A DNA stretch of 64,000 bases from the NCBI GenBank assembly GCA_016946835.1, contig JACVTC010000084.1:481501-545500 (forward strand). Reading direction: 5' to 3'. The stretch comes from Neocallimastix lanati (nom. inval.) (taxonomy: Eukaryota; Neocallimastigomycota; Neocallimastigomycetes; Neocallimastigales; Neocallimastigaceae). Numbering within the stretch: the stretch's first letter is position 1; each line of letters begins with the position of its first letter. Below are positions 1 to 11,119 of this stretch, piece by piece. The position numbers and the translations under genes were made by a program. The notes beneath the pieces are model-generated. The model worked only from the letters and a program-made list of their open reading frames with translations, did no database searches and was not told the DNA's origin.

Positions 1-450
1 TTTGTCTAAAACCTCTAGCTACAAGACGTGCTTTTCTTTTGGTAATAATATATTCACCATTATATTTATTTGCAAAAACCCACTTTGAAGAAATAATATT
101 TTTTCCTTTAGGAATATACTTTACAAAAGTAAAAATATTATTATCATATAAATTTTTAAGTTCATCCTGAATTGCTTTTTCCCATTCTTCGTGGTTTTTA
201 CATGTTATAGCTTCAGTATAGGAAAGAGGAACATTTGTGGAAATGGTAGCAACATATCTATTATTATTTATTCTTTTGTATTTAATAGGCCGTAAAATAC
301 TCTCTTCATAATCAACTTCAGAAAAATTTCTTTTTAAATTAATATTGTTATTAATGATATTTGAATTATTTTTAATAAAAGCAACATTACTTTGGCTATT
401 ATCAATATAGGAAGTATTTTCAGAATTATTATAATATAAATTATTTTTAT
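1..450 (-). pseudogene. Copia reverse transcriptase, N-terminal fragment
   Basis: The minus strand of roughly positions 1-200 reads as the start of a copia-type RT (RVT_2). It has the pattern A-I-Q-D-E-L, then P-K-G-K-N-I-I-S-S-K-W-V-F near 75-115, then K-A-R-L-V-A-R-G-F-R-Q at the edge. These are the conserved N-terminal motifs of copia RT; the catalytic YVDD box would lie beyond position 1. The RT frame is one base off the integrase frame, and stops separate them between about 300 and 450, so at least one indel has occurred. The stretch from about 200 to 450 is Asn/Ser-rich linker. Confidence 0.85.
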
Positions 451-2217
451 TTATATTTTTATTCTTTTATTATTTGAGATTTTATTATTTAATAATTTAT
501 TATTTAAATTTTTATTTAAATTAAAATTATTATTAATATTTAAATTTTTATTAAAATTTAATATATCTTGTGAAACATTTTTTGTTTTGTCAATAACAAG
601 TTGCCTTCTTCCTCTTTTAAAGTTTAGTTTTATCCTTTTGTTTACATTAAGAGAAGGTGTTTTTACACTTTTATTTTGTAATATATTATTATTTAACTGA
701 TTGTTATTAATATTGAATTTTGGATTTAATTCTGATTTATTTAATATATGGGAATTTACATTTTGTAAAATATTATCTGTATATTCTTTATTATTTGATT
801 CATTTTGAATTTTATTATTATTATTCAAATTTTTAATTTCATGATTATTAATATTATTTCCATTTATGGAATTATTATTATTGTCATCAGAAATTTTATT
901 ATTTTCATATGAATTAGAGTTTTCAGTAGAAAAATTTTTTTCAGAACTTAAATTATTATAATTTTCTTCAATATTTACATTTTCAGATTTTTCATCAAAA
1001 TTTTGAAAATTTTTATTAATAAAATTTTTTTCATCCACTGATTCAAAAAATTCATCATCAGAAAAATTATTAGGATCTTCTATTTCTTTTTCTTGGGTTA
1101 CCTCAATATTGCTTTTCTTTTTCATTTTATTTTCATTTTTATTTACATCATTATTATGGTTTTCATTTAATGTATTTTCAATATCATTTTTAGTATTAGT
1201 AATAGTATTAAAATCAGTATTATTAATATCACCAGAATTTTCTTTTTCAGAATTATTTTTATTTTCATTTTCTACTGAATTTGAATCCAAGTTTTTATGG
1301 TCATTTTGACCAGGAAAATTAAGGATTGTACCACTTTTTATCCTGTTTGTCTTGCTAAAATTAAAGACAAAATTTAAAAAGGATGGATATCCATTTTCTT
1401 CACCTACTGAATTAGATAGTGAGAGTTTTGCTGGCTCATTTTCTTTACATATTATTTCTCTAACATTATGGATTTTATAATCTTCATAATCCATAACAAT
1501 ATTAGAGTTAGTAACTTCACTAAATCCAAGGAAAATTCCTTTCTTTGAATTTGGTGAAAACTTAGATTTATTTTGATCAAAAAATTTATAATAGGTAATA
1601 CATCCAAAAGTCCTAATATGATCAATTTTAACTTTTTCATTGAAGAAAACTTCATCTGGGATAGTTTTCTCAGAGATAAGATGCGGAGTTTTATTATATA
1701 AATAATTTGCATATTGGATAGCGAAATCCCAAAAATTTTCAGATAATTTGCTCCAATATAGCAAAGTTTTAGTACAAGAAATAATGGTTTGATTAAACCT
1801 TTCTGCTAAACCATTATTTTCTGGATTGTAGGGAGGAGAATAAATTTTATTTATTCCGTTATCTTTACAAAATCTAGTTAACTTTTTATTTCTATATTCC
1901 TTAGCATTATCAGACTTAAAATTTTTTACTTTTTTATCATTAAAAATATTATTTAAATATTTAATAAAATCAATAAGTAAATCAATTGTTTCTGATTTAC
2001 TTTTCATCAGAAAAATCCAACTTTTATGTGATTTTTCATCAATTACTGCTAGTATAAATCTTTTCCCAGTAATTGAATCATTAATTGGTCCAATAATATC
2101 GGAATGTATTATTTCTAATATTTCTGTTGCTTTTGGAGTTTCTTTGTTATGTGGGAATCGTTTTAATTTCGCAATTTTACGGTCAATACATTCTGATTCT
2201 TTAATATTATGAATATC
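451..2217 (-). pseudogene. Copia integrase core with Asn-rich C-terminal tail
   Basis: The frame is open from just after a TAA at 2218-2220 down to 451. The upstream part carries C-I-D-R-K-I-A-K, where the HHCC zinc finger normally has C-x2-C; the second Cys is Arg here (CGT for TGT). The DDE catalytic residues can be placed: Asp in H-S-D-I-I-G-P, Asp in K-S-D-N-A-K-E-Y, and Glu in N-N-G-L-A-E-R-F. The copia signature R-T-F-G-C and the G-I-F-L-G-F-S segment follow. After about residue 200 (counting from the Met at 2007) the protein becomes an Asn/Glu/Lys-rich tail of about 300 residues, the variable linker before RT. It would insert the cDNA if intact; as written the stop and the lost Cys make it non-functional. 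Confidence 0.9.
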
Positions 2218-2748
2218 TTAATATTCATTTAAATTTTCTAAATAATAATGGCCTAATTTTCTATGCCATAATAATTTACTTTCATTATTTAGTTTATTTA
2301 TTGCCATTATATTATTTTTTATATTTTCTTTTATTGAATTATCATGTATTGCTGTAATAATTAATTCATTGCGACTATTTGATACAAATGATCCTATAGT
2401 TTTGTATAGGTTATCCATTAAAGTAATTTTAACTGTATCATTATTAATTGATTCAGTTAGAGTCTTAATGCCTAATTTAGCTAATTCCACACCACTTATC
2501 ATGTTCTTGGCAACATCTTTTGAGTATAATACGAGCTTTAAAATAATTTTATAATTATTTATAAAGAAAGAAAATTCTCCATAACCTTCAAAGGTGCATA
2601 CAGTATTATTAGCACAGGTTAATTCAATTTCTTCTTTTTTGTAGTTTTTTAATAAGTTTTTATTGTTTGTTAAGTGTTCTCCTGCTCCAGAATCATATAA
2701 CCAGTAGGATTTATCATAGAAATGTTCTTTAACACTTTTGACGCGTTA
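2218..2748 (-). pseudogene. Copia aspartic protease and GAG-pre-integrase segment
   Basis: This frame is the same as the integrase frame and opens just downstream of a TAA at about 2749. It begins with W-L-Y-D-S-G-A-G-E-H-L-T; the D-S-G triad of a retroelement aspartic protease is encoded around 2686-2694. It runs through to L-W-H-R-K-L-G-H near 2250, the two histidines of the pre-integrase HHCC finger. The reading ends at a TAA (2218-2220), after which the same frame continues as integrase. One nonsense mutation therefore splits an otherwise continuous pol. The frame overlaps the end of gag by about 78 nt and is reached from gag by a -1 shift. Confidence 0.85.
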
Positions 2749-3755
2749 TTTTTATAATTAATTAAATATACTGATTTATGAGATTTATTAGTGTCCTTTT
2801 TAAACATGATCTTTATATCTTCATAATCTACATTAGCATTGAATTGTTCATTTATATTATATTGTTTAATTATTCCTGTATAATATGTTCCTTTTCCTTT
2901 TTTCTTTGAAGATGATTGATTATTATTATTACTTTTACTATTGTTTGTATTCTCTTCCTTGGAATACTCTTGGTTTACATATTTATTAAATTTACTGTTC
3001 TTATTTAACGCGTTAAACCAGCAATCAGAAGTGTTGTGATTATTTTTATTACATATATGCCAGTATTTTTTATCTGCTTTCTTTGTCTGGTAGTTTCTTT
3101 TATTGTTATTTTTATTCTTCTTTTGGAATTTACCAGCATAGTCTATTTCCATTGGATCATCCATAGGTTGATTATTTAAGTTCCATTGTTGGATATAAGC
3201 AAGTTTGTTTATGTCTTCCACTATTTTCTTACTAATACTAGTAAAATTATCTATATCAGTAAGAGTAAATTTATTTGTATAATCTTCTGGCATAGCGTTA
3301 AATAGGTATCTTAATTTTTCATCTTCAGATAAGTGGAAATTTATATTATCCATGTTTTCAAAAATATCTTTTAACTGATCTATCACGTCTAGAATTCCTT
3401 GTTTATTAGTTGTTTTTATTGAGTTTAATTTCTTCAACCAGTATGATGAATCAGTAGTTGAACTACCATATTTCTTCTTTAATTTTGATATAATTTCATA
3501 GGAAGTATTTAGTCCTACTATTTCTCTATGGATATTTATATTTATTGTATTTAGAATTTTAGATACAACTTTTGCATCCTTTTTAATTTGTTCTTTCTTA
3601 TCATTTGGTGGATTATCAATATCCACGTTATTCAATACATTTTCTTTAATGTAGTGTAATAAACCTTCCTTTCTTAGTTCATTGCATAGATAATTAAACC
3701 ATAACGCATAATTATCTGTACCTTTTAATATTATATAATTATTAATCTCGCTCAT
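2670..3755 (-). CDS. Copia Gag polyprotein (361 aa, zinc knuckle damaged)
   Basis: An open frame of 361 residues starts at the first Met after a long poly-T/leader stretch. Residues 1-200 match the copia Gag layout (DUF4219/UBN2 type): an N-terminal L-K-G-x-D-N-Y-A-L-W-F-N motif followed by helical capsid-like sequence. A zinc knuckle stands near residue 230: x-H-I-C-N-K-N-N-H-N-T-S-D-C fits C-x2-C-x4-H-x4-C except that the first Cys is Trp (TGG, one base from TGT/TGC). A basic, Asn/Ser/Lys-rich tail follows. Gag would form the virus-like particle in the cytoplasm. With the knuckle altered and pol broken, this is a relic despite the intact frame. Confidence 0.85.
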   Translation of the reverse strand: MSEINNYIILKGTDNYALWFNYLCNELRKEGLLHYIKENVLNNVDIDNPPNDKKEQIKKDAKVVSKILNTININIHREIVGLNTSYEIISKLKKKYGSSTTDSSYWLKKLNSIKTTNKQGILDVIDQLKDIFENMDNINFHLSEDEKLRYLFNAMPEDYTNKFTLTDIDNFTSISKKIVEDINKLAYIQQWNLNNQPMDDPMEIDYAGKFQKKNKNNNKRNYQTKKADKKYWHICNKNNHNTSDCWFNALNKNSKFNKYVNQEYSKEENTNNSKSNNNNQSSSKKKGKGTYYTGIIKQYNINEQFNANVDYEDIKIMFKKDTNKSHKSVYLINYKNNASKVLKNISMINPTGYMILEQENT

Positions 3756-3804
3756 GGAAAAAATAATAAATTTTTAATTTATTAATATATTAAAAATTTT
3801 TATT

Positions 3805-3839
<35 letters not shown>

Positions 3840-3960
3840 ATATTTTAGTCTCTGGTCTTCTTTGAGACTCTTAATCTATTAACCGACTATCGGTAGAAAA
3901 AAGACACAAAGATAAAATAATACCTTTAATATTGTTTTGTATTAATAATTATTATTAACA
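3756..3960 (-). other. Copia leader with poly-A tract and possible primer-binding region
   Basis: Directly upstream of gag the sense strand carries a run of A (T at about 3809-3838 on the plus strand) and then a more complex stretch at 3840-3905. The plus strand at 3866-3876 reads GACTCTTAATC, which I recall as the anticodon-arm core of eukaryotic tRNA-Lys(CUU). An 11-nt match here could be a half-tRNA primer-binding site of the copia type. The stretch also contains ACCGA-CTA-TCGGT, a small perfect inverted repeat. No LTR end (CA) can be fixed next to it, so this stays tentative. Confidence 0.3.
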
Positions 3961-6743
3961 CTTTATTTATTTAAGTTTTTTATAAAAGAGAGAGAGTACA
4001 GTTTTTAAAGTATAACAATTGTTTACATAAATATATGAATAAAATTAAATTATAAATAAATACATGTGACGTAATATGTTAGAATAAATTTATATGTATA
4101 TACATTTTTATTAAATTAAATTTATGTTATTATATAATTATTATATAATAATCTTGATTGTTAACATTTATATTATTATCTTAGTTTATATTATCAATAT
4201 CAAACTTATATTAATACTATTACATATTCATATTAATAATTAATATTTTAATAATTAATTATTTTATACAAATACATGTTTAAATCTTTTGATTAATTCT
4301 TCGTAGGATTATTGTAATTTAAATTATAGTAATAATTATATAAAATAATAATGTAATAAAATATTATTAAGTTTAAATAAAATTTATATTTTAAATAAAA
4401 AACTTAATTATAAAATTTACTAATAACAATATGTTTTAAATAATAGTAAAATTAAATTATTGATTAATTACTATAATTTGGCATCTTGACCTAATCGTTA
4501 AGACCAAATTAACTCAAAACTTTAACAAAACTATTAAGATTAATTAATATATAAATAAGAATAAAATACTAAAGTATTAAAATATATAATAAGGAAATTA
4601 AATATGTATAAATAACTAAATTATTTAAAATAATGTATTAATTGTATTTATTTAATATTGTAATAGTAAACAATTAGATATTTTATTATAAATAATTAAA
4701 ATTATATTTATTATTATTTTATATTTTCATTATAAAATTTTTATTATACTTTATTATATTTTTATTATTATCCTATATTAAATATTATATTAAAATTATA
4801 TTTATAATATTTTACTATTATAAAATTATTATATTTTTTTATTATATTTTTATTATATTTTATATTTTTATTTTTACTCCAATCAAATAAATGTTTTAAA
4901 GATATAAAAAGAACAAAGTAAAACAATACTTTAGTTCTTCCTCTTCTTTCAACTTTATTTTTATATTTTTCTTTTAATTTTTCGAGAATGAAATAGTAAA
5001 TATTTAATATTAGTATTAATAAATAATTAAATAAATAATTAAATAAAATCAAATTGTTCTCTAGTTAAATTGATTAGTTTTGTTTTTGTGTTTTATTATA
5101 GTTAAGGATAAAAATAATTTTGGTTAGTTTAAATATTTAGTATGTTAGGTAATTTAGTTTTAATTTAGAGATAAATTTTATTAAAATATCTATTTAAGTT
5201 ATTTATATTAGAATAGTTAAAATAATATTTATTTTGTTAGTGAAAAATTAGAATTTTAATTATTAGAATATATTATTTTTTTTTTATAATCTTCAATTCT
5301 GTACCATTGTATGTTAGAAATTGAAATAAAAATTCTTTTATATCAATTTCTAATCTACAATTTTATATTAATAATATTATTATTAACTAAAATTGAGAAA
5401 TTTAAATTTTTTTTATTAAAATAAATCGAGTTTATTATAAGAAAATTTAAAGAAATTTAATTTATTTTTTTTTTTTAAAAAAAATAATAAATAAAATTTA
5501 TTTTAAGATTAAAAAAGAATAAATTTATTGCTATTAATTTATAAAATTTTATTGTTGTTATTTTTCTTATAATAATAACTCTTAATTTCTAAAAGAACTT
5601 AAGAGTCTCTATTTATACTTTTTCAAAATTTTAAATTAAATATTGTTTAATCTTAACAAATTTCTTATTTAGGAAAATATTAGAAGAATAACCTAAATAA
5701 GTTTCGATTAATATTCTAAACATATTAATCATCGGATCATTAAGTAAAACCGATACCAATCAGTATTCGGGAAAACCTTAAAGATCGATTTTCAATAATA
5801 AATAATTTTAATTAAATGTTCAAAATAATAAATAAAAAAAAAATTAAAAATTGAATAAATTTGTCCAAATTTAGAAAAAATTTTTTGTTATGAAAAATTT
5901 TAAATAATTTTTGATTATGTCTAAACATTTAAATAATAATTATAAAGAATAAATATTAACTAATATTAATAAAATTTTTAATTATTAAGTTTAACTAATA
6001 ATTGGTTAACTACTCCTAATTTTTAAATAATTTTACATGTAATAGTTATAGTACATTATTACAAAATAAATAATGATAATGTAAAAATAATGTATTTAAT
6101 TATTAAGTATTTAATATATTAATACATAATAAGAAATAATAATAAAAATTTAAAAATTTATTATTATTTCTTACATTGTAACAGATACATGGTAACTTCA
6201 AGCCTATTCAATGATAGTTCTTTGGTTACGTAACGTATCTCTGAACAGTTAGCAATTCCGGCTAATCAAATAAAATCTTTTATTAATTTCGTACATTAAA
6301 TTTTATTATTTTATAATTAATTATATAGTTAAATACTTAGTTAAATATATTTTATTTAGTGATTAGTAAACTAAGTTAAATTAAATTATTTACCAATCAT
6401 AAAATTATTGACATGTATAAATAATAATTGAACTTGTAACTGTAACGCACTAGGGTTACTATTAACGTAAATTGTTATTATAAATATTAATATTAATAAA
6501 TAAAATATAATTATTAAAATAAAGATATATTACTTAGTGTAAGCCCAGTAACTGATAACAAATAGAGTTATAAAGTGCTGCGCTATATTCTAGTGTGATA
6601 GAAAATAATAGTTATAAATTTAATTAATTTAGTGTTTATTATTAACAACTCGAATAGAGAGGTGTTAAGTTATCTTAGCCTTTAAATTTAATTGTTATTC
6701 GTTATTCTAGTTAATAATAAACTTAACTTTTACATTGTTTTTT
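3961..6743. other. Gene-free AT-rich stretch with LTR relics
   Basis: No convincing reading frame is present; the longest open stretch (4768-5052, minus) is plain AT composition. Around 5565-5800 the sequence is a diverged, reverse-oriented relative of the LTR-like repeat at 10050-10330: both share AATAATAACTCTT, then a short palindrome, TTAGAAGAA, and AATCATCG or GATCATCG followed by ATTAAGTAAAACC. At 6166-6175 an ATTTCTTACA end, the terminus of the TGTAAGAAAT...ATTTCTTACA family, is followed by a less AT-rich stretch (6176-6600), perhaps internal sequence of a lost element. I see nothing else. Confidence 0.5.
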
Positions 6744-6973
6744 TGTAAGAAATTTAGATAAATTTATTATAAAATTTATCTATCTTTCTTATTTAATACA
6801 TTAATTTAATACATTAAATTATTGTATTCATTTTAACTAATAATATTTATTTATTAATTTATATATATTTGATTCTCTTGAGTTCTCTTCGAGAAATCAA
6901 GAGTTATTATTTTAGAATTTGTATAATAAATAATAATTCAAATACAATAATTAATTAATAAACAAAACTTTTC
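6744..6973 (+). repeat. LTR fragment, TGTAAGAAAT family, copy 1
   Basis: This stretch starts TGTAAGAAATTTAG and is nearly identical over about 225 bp to 9301-9524. It includes the motif ending GAGAAATCAAGAGTTATTAT. Only a few substitutions separate the copies (for example AACTAAT versus AACCAAT). Such identity in otherwise diverged DNA fits fairly recent LTR copies. Similarity stops at about 6973, so this copy is truncated or interrupted on its right. Confidence 0.7.
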
Positions 6974-7560
6974 ATAATGGATAAATTATTATTTAAATAA
7001 TTTTGGATAATTTATTCAATTTAGTTATTTTATTTTAGTTAGTTAATTTAGTTTAGTTAGTTTAAAATACTTTAAAATTAATTACGGAATAGTTTTAAAT
7101 AGTTAAAATTAGTATAAATAGTTTACAAAAATAGTTTTGAATTGTAAATATATAAACATTAGTATTAATAATATTTATATAATAAATATCTAATAAATGA
7201 GTTTTTATTGAATTTAATTATTATTGTAAATAAGTTGAAAGTTTATTGAATTAATTATTGTTTAGTTTTAGTTAATTATTATTTAATAAAATTATTAATA
7301 AATATTTTGTTTATAAATAAATAGTAATATATGTAAATTAGATAGAAATAATGTATTATAATATAATCATAAAAAATTATAAATACATGTAAATTTCTAT
7401 AATTAAATCGATGTATTAGTTATTGACTATCAAATAGTTAATAACGAGAAGAGATTTATTTTAATTTAATAAAAGATTATTTATTAAAAAGGAATTTTTT
7501 TATTACGTGTTTTTATATATATTTTGTGTATTTTGTTATTTGTAATCTGTTTCATATAAA
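6974..7560. other. Gene-free AT-rich stretch
   Basis: Only A/T-dominated sequence with short direct repeats of TAGTTTAGTTAG type at 7020-7075. No coding frame, RNA gene or mobile-element end is recognisable. Confidence 0.5.
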
Positions 7561-7570
7561 CTCTTTACAA

Positions 7571-7850
7571 CATATATATATATATATTTTTTTTAAAAAA
7601 AAAAAAAAAAAAAAATAAAATAAACCAAAACAAAAACAAAAACAAAAACAAAAACAAAAAACAAAAACAAAAACAAAAACAAAAAACAAAAACAAAAACA
7701 AAAACAAAAAACAAAAACAAAAACAAAAACAAAAAACAAAAACAAAAACAAAAACAAAAACAAAATAACAAAATAAAACAAAACAAAGCAACAAAACAGG
7801 AAACAAAACAAAACAAACAAATAAACAAACAAAAAACAAAAAATAAATAA
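7571..7850 (+). repeat. Low-complexity CAAAAA-type repeat after TA and poly-A runs
   Basis: A short (TA)n run and a poly-A run of about 20 are followed by about 200 bp of CAAAAA hexamers interrupted by CAAAAAA heptamers, decaying to CAAAA and CAAA on the right. Because 6 is a multiple of 3, all three minus-strand frames stay open and give Phe/Cys/Val/Leu strings. These are not genes. Confidence 0.9.
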
Positions 7851-8279
7851 AATAAATTAATAATTTAAAAGATAAGTTATTCAGTTTTTTTTTTCTTTAA
7901 AATAAATAAAAATAAAAAAAAATAAATAATTTAAATAATAATAATAGTAATAAATAAAATTAAAATTATGATAAATAAAGTAATAATAATAAATAATAAT
8001 AATAAAAAAGTTTTTAATATTGATCATACAAACGAAAATAAAATTTTAAAAAATTATAAGATATGTTTAAATATATAATTACAATGTTCTATGATCACAT
8101 ATAGATATTAACACGAGGGCTGAAGTGATATAAAAATTGAAATTCACTTCTATGTAATTGGAATAATATATTATTATTAATAATATAATTGTTAGTTACT
8201 AATTGCCCTTTGTTAAAAACAGATATCGCCACAAGCTATATCTTGTTATATCTATTAAAAAAAAAAAACTTTGGCAATA

Positions 8280-8653
8280 ATAAAATTATAAATTATTACC
8301 ATTATTTATTCGTTAATGAATAACATAAAATATATATAATATAAAAAATTATAAAATATTATTATTATTTATTTAATATATATTGCAAAATATACATATA
8401 AAATTTAATATAAAAAATTATAAAATATTATTATTTATTTATTTAATAAATAATTCATATGTATAATTTAAATTATTACTTATTTATTCATCTAATGAAT
8501 AATATAACATATATATAATATATATAATAAAATGTTATTATTATTTATTTAATAAATATGAAAAATATATTATATATAATATATAATTTAAAATTATTAT
8601 TATTTTCATTCATTTAATGAATAATATACAATATATATATATTGTAAAATTAA

Positions 8654-8684
<31 letters not shown>

Positions 8685-8720
8685 TAGATACAAAATATAT
8701 ATAATATATAATAAATATAA
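8280..8720. repeat. Degenerate tandem repeat built on TTATTCATTTAATGAATAA palindromes
   Basis: About five or six units of 60-100 bp each centre on an inverted repeat of the form TTATT(C)-NNTTAATG-AATAA, separated by ATATATATAATATA segments. Clear cores lie near 8308, 8480 and 8608, with weaker ones between. The pattern is visible by eye, but the units are too diverged for exact boundaries. Confidence 0.55.
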
Positions 8721-9300
8721 ATTTATAAATTATTATTCATTTAATTATTTATTTAAAATAAATTTTAATTCAAAATTTAAATTTCAATTTTTTAAATTGA
8801 AATTGCAATTAAATATTTATTTTAATTTTATTTAAATTTTATTTCTTTTTAATATCTCTTAATTTATTATTTCTTAAATTGTTCTTCTTTCATTGAACAA
8901 TTCAAATGAAAAGGAGCAATGTAAGAAATACAAATAAATTTATTAATAATTTATTTACATTTCTTAGTTATTATAATTTATTTAATTTTATATTTATTTA
9001 TACACTTAATAATTATATTTATTTTATTTAATTTATAATTATTTATTCACTTATATTTATATATTAGTTTGGAAAACAATATTAAGATTTTTCCAAAGTT
9101 AATTGGTTTTACTTAATATTGATTCATCTAGAGTTTTTCCGCTAATCTTTTCTCTAGATATTAAAAAGTTAAGGTTAGCAAAACTTTCAATAAATTATTT
9201 AATTTTATACTTTTTTTTGGTTAATTATAATTTTTATTTTAAACTTACTACTTCCTTTATAATAATGAATTTGTATAAATTCATTAAGTAAAGGGAGCAA

Positions 9301-9773
9301 TGTAAGAAATTTAGATAAATTTATTATAAAATTTATCTATCTTTCTTATTTAATACATTAATTTAATACATTAAATTATTGTATTCATTTTAACCAATAA
9401 TATTTATTTATTAATTTATATATATTTGATTCTCTTGAGTTCTCTTCGAGAAATCAAGAGTTATTATTTTAGAATTTTTATAATAAATAATAATTCAAAT
9501 AAAATAATTAATTAATAAAACAAAACCCTTTTAATAAAACATATTTTATAAATATTTGTGTCTTTTATTCCTTTTGTGTTATTGTTTATTATAAACTTTC
9601 TATAATAAACTCTATCTTGTATTTAAGTTAAGTATAATTATTTATTTATATTATTTCATATTTATTTAATTATATTTAATTTATTTTCTCAAATTAATGT
9701 TAATTAGTTATAATTAGTGTTAATTTGTAGTTAAGAAATTATTTATAATTAATTTTATAAGTAATTTCTTACA
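9301..9773 (+). mobile_element. LTR, TGTAAGAAAT...ATTTCTTACA family, preceded by a polypurine tract
   Basis: The element begins TGTAAGAAAT at 9301 and ends ATTTCTTACA at 9773, so the termini are perfect 10-bp inverted repeats with TG...CA ends, as expected of an LTR of about 470 bp. Directly upstream is AAAGGGAGCAA (9290-9300), a polypurine tract, so this is a 3' LTR or solo remnant of a plus-strand element. The same arrangement, AAAAGGAGCAA then TGTAAGAAAT, recurs at about 8909-8929. No flanking pol can be read. Confidence 0.65.
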
Positions 9774-9778
9774 TTTTT

Positions 9779-10770
9779 TGTAATAATTCTATTAAGAACT
9801 AACTCAAAATAGAATTATTAACTACAACTTAACGACTAATTCATTAAGTTGAGGAAAATAAAATAAAAAAAAAATAAAATTATACCTTTGTTGAGTTTAT
9901 TATAAAATTAATTATAATATTAACACAAAAGTAAAAGAAGGAATATTTGGATAAATTTGGTTTATAAAATATGTTTCTTAAATAAAATATTTGATTAATT
10001 TATTAAAGATTAAAATATAAAATTGTTAGTATTATAACTATATTTTTTATAATAATAACTCTTGATTTCTTAAAGGGAAATCAAGTGCCTTATTTATATT
10101 TTTTTTATGGAGATAAGGTTAAATAAAAAGGGTTTTCTAATCTTAAAAAATATCTTATCTAGAAAAAGATTAGAAGAAAAAACTAGATAAGTTTTTTGAT
10201 CGATATTCTATTCATATCGATCATCGTATATATTAAGTAAAACCAAATATATTATTTTATATTTGGATAAAACCTTAATATATCGATTTTCTAAATTTTA
10301 ATTTAGATCATCAAATAAAAGGAAAAATCAATAATAACCGGAATGATCTAAATTATTCTATTTTTCTAAATATTATTTTTAAAATCTAATCTAAAATTAT
10401 TAACATAAAACTATCTTTAAAGTTAAATACAGAATTATAAAAAATACAGAAACTTATTAATTGTTCTTTTAAATGTACAATGTAAAAAATAAATAAAACT
10501 AATGTTTACATTAACTCAATAATTAAATGAATAACTAAATAAAATTAATAATATTAATAAGTGTACATATAATAATTATTTAAATAAAATTTCTAATATT
10601 ATTTAAGTGTATGAATAATTATAATTATAATAAATTTGATAATAATATCTCAATGTATGAATTAATTATAATTTAAATAAATTTATAATTATTATCAATA
10701 ATTATAAAGACTAAGAAATATTAATTATTTAATAACAAATAATTATTATTTCTTACTTTCTTACATTTTT
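9779..10770 (-). mobile_element. Diverged LTR relics, partly in reverse orientation
   Basis: On the minus strand 10330-9880 follows the same order of motifs as the plus-strand LTR at 9301: an AGAAATCAAGAGTTATTAT block, then AACATATTTTATAAA, then CTTTTGTGTTA, then ATAATAAACTC. It is therefore the same family inverted. A further partial copy at about 10480-10755 starts TGTAAAAAAT and ends CTTTCTTACA. Nesting prevents exact limits, and no target duplication was found. Confidence 0.5.
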
Positions 10771-10887
10771 GATAAGAATGTATCAAATAATGCATTCTTA
10801 ATTAAATCTACGATTCATTTCTAATACATTATGTGTACATTATTATTTTTGTACTTTAATAAATTTTTAAATCCAAAGATCAAAAAT

Positions 10888-11086
10888 TGTAATGTAAGTC
10901 TCATAATTAAAATCAAAAATCCTTTTCTTTAATGTATGCGCCACACATTATAATATATGCGCCACTACAATTAAATAAATGGACATAATATATTATTTCA
11001 GCCATTAGTATTTTTACATTATGTCCAAAAAATATTTGTAATGAAATACTATAAAAATAAATAATATTTCGAAGAATTAGAAATCT

Positions 11087-11119
<33 letters not shown>

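Larger units (their letters stand above)
1..3755 (-). mobile_element. Ty1/copia retrotransposon, decayed, cut by the window's left edge
   Basis: Reading the minus strand from 3755 downwards gives copia order: gag, aspartic protease, GAG-pre-integrase zinc finger, integrase core, then the start of reverse transcriptase. Integrase ahead of RT is what separates Ty1/copia from Ty3/gypsy. The copy is inactive as written: gag and pol are in different frames, there is an in-frame stop at 2218-2220, two zinc-binding cysteines are replaced, and the frame changes again between integrase and RT. The 3' part (RT core, RNase H, 3' LTR) lies outside the window, so the LTR cannot be defined by comparison. 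The family call is secure; the outer boundary is not. Confidence 0.93.

Noticed and set aside
3840-3905. A tRNA-Lys gene
   Set aside because: The anticodon-arm-like piece is present, but D-arm-like sequence follows instead of precedes it, and no acceptor or T arm can be drawn.
4768-5052. 94-codon open frame on the minus strand
   Set aside because: Composition is plain AT-rich background (Ile, Asn, Tyr, Lys, Leu), with no domain and no conserved neighbour.
7552-7839. Three overlapping open frames rich in Phe, Cys, Val and Leu on the minus strand
   Set aside because: They are translations of a CAAAAA hexamer repeat, which keeps every frame open; no real protein features.
8617-8835. 72-codon open frame, plus strand
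   Set aside because: It reads through the palindromic TA-rich repeat array; only Ile/Tyr/Asn/Lys/Phe codons.
9103-9291. 62-codon open frame ending just before the 9301 LTR
   Set aside because: The DNA is homologous to the inverted non-coding LTR relic at 10130-10260, so the open frame is probably accidental.
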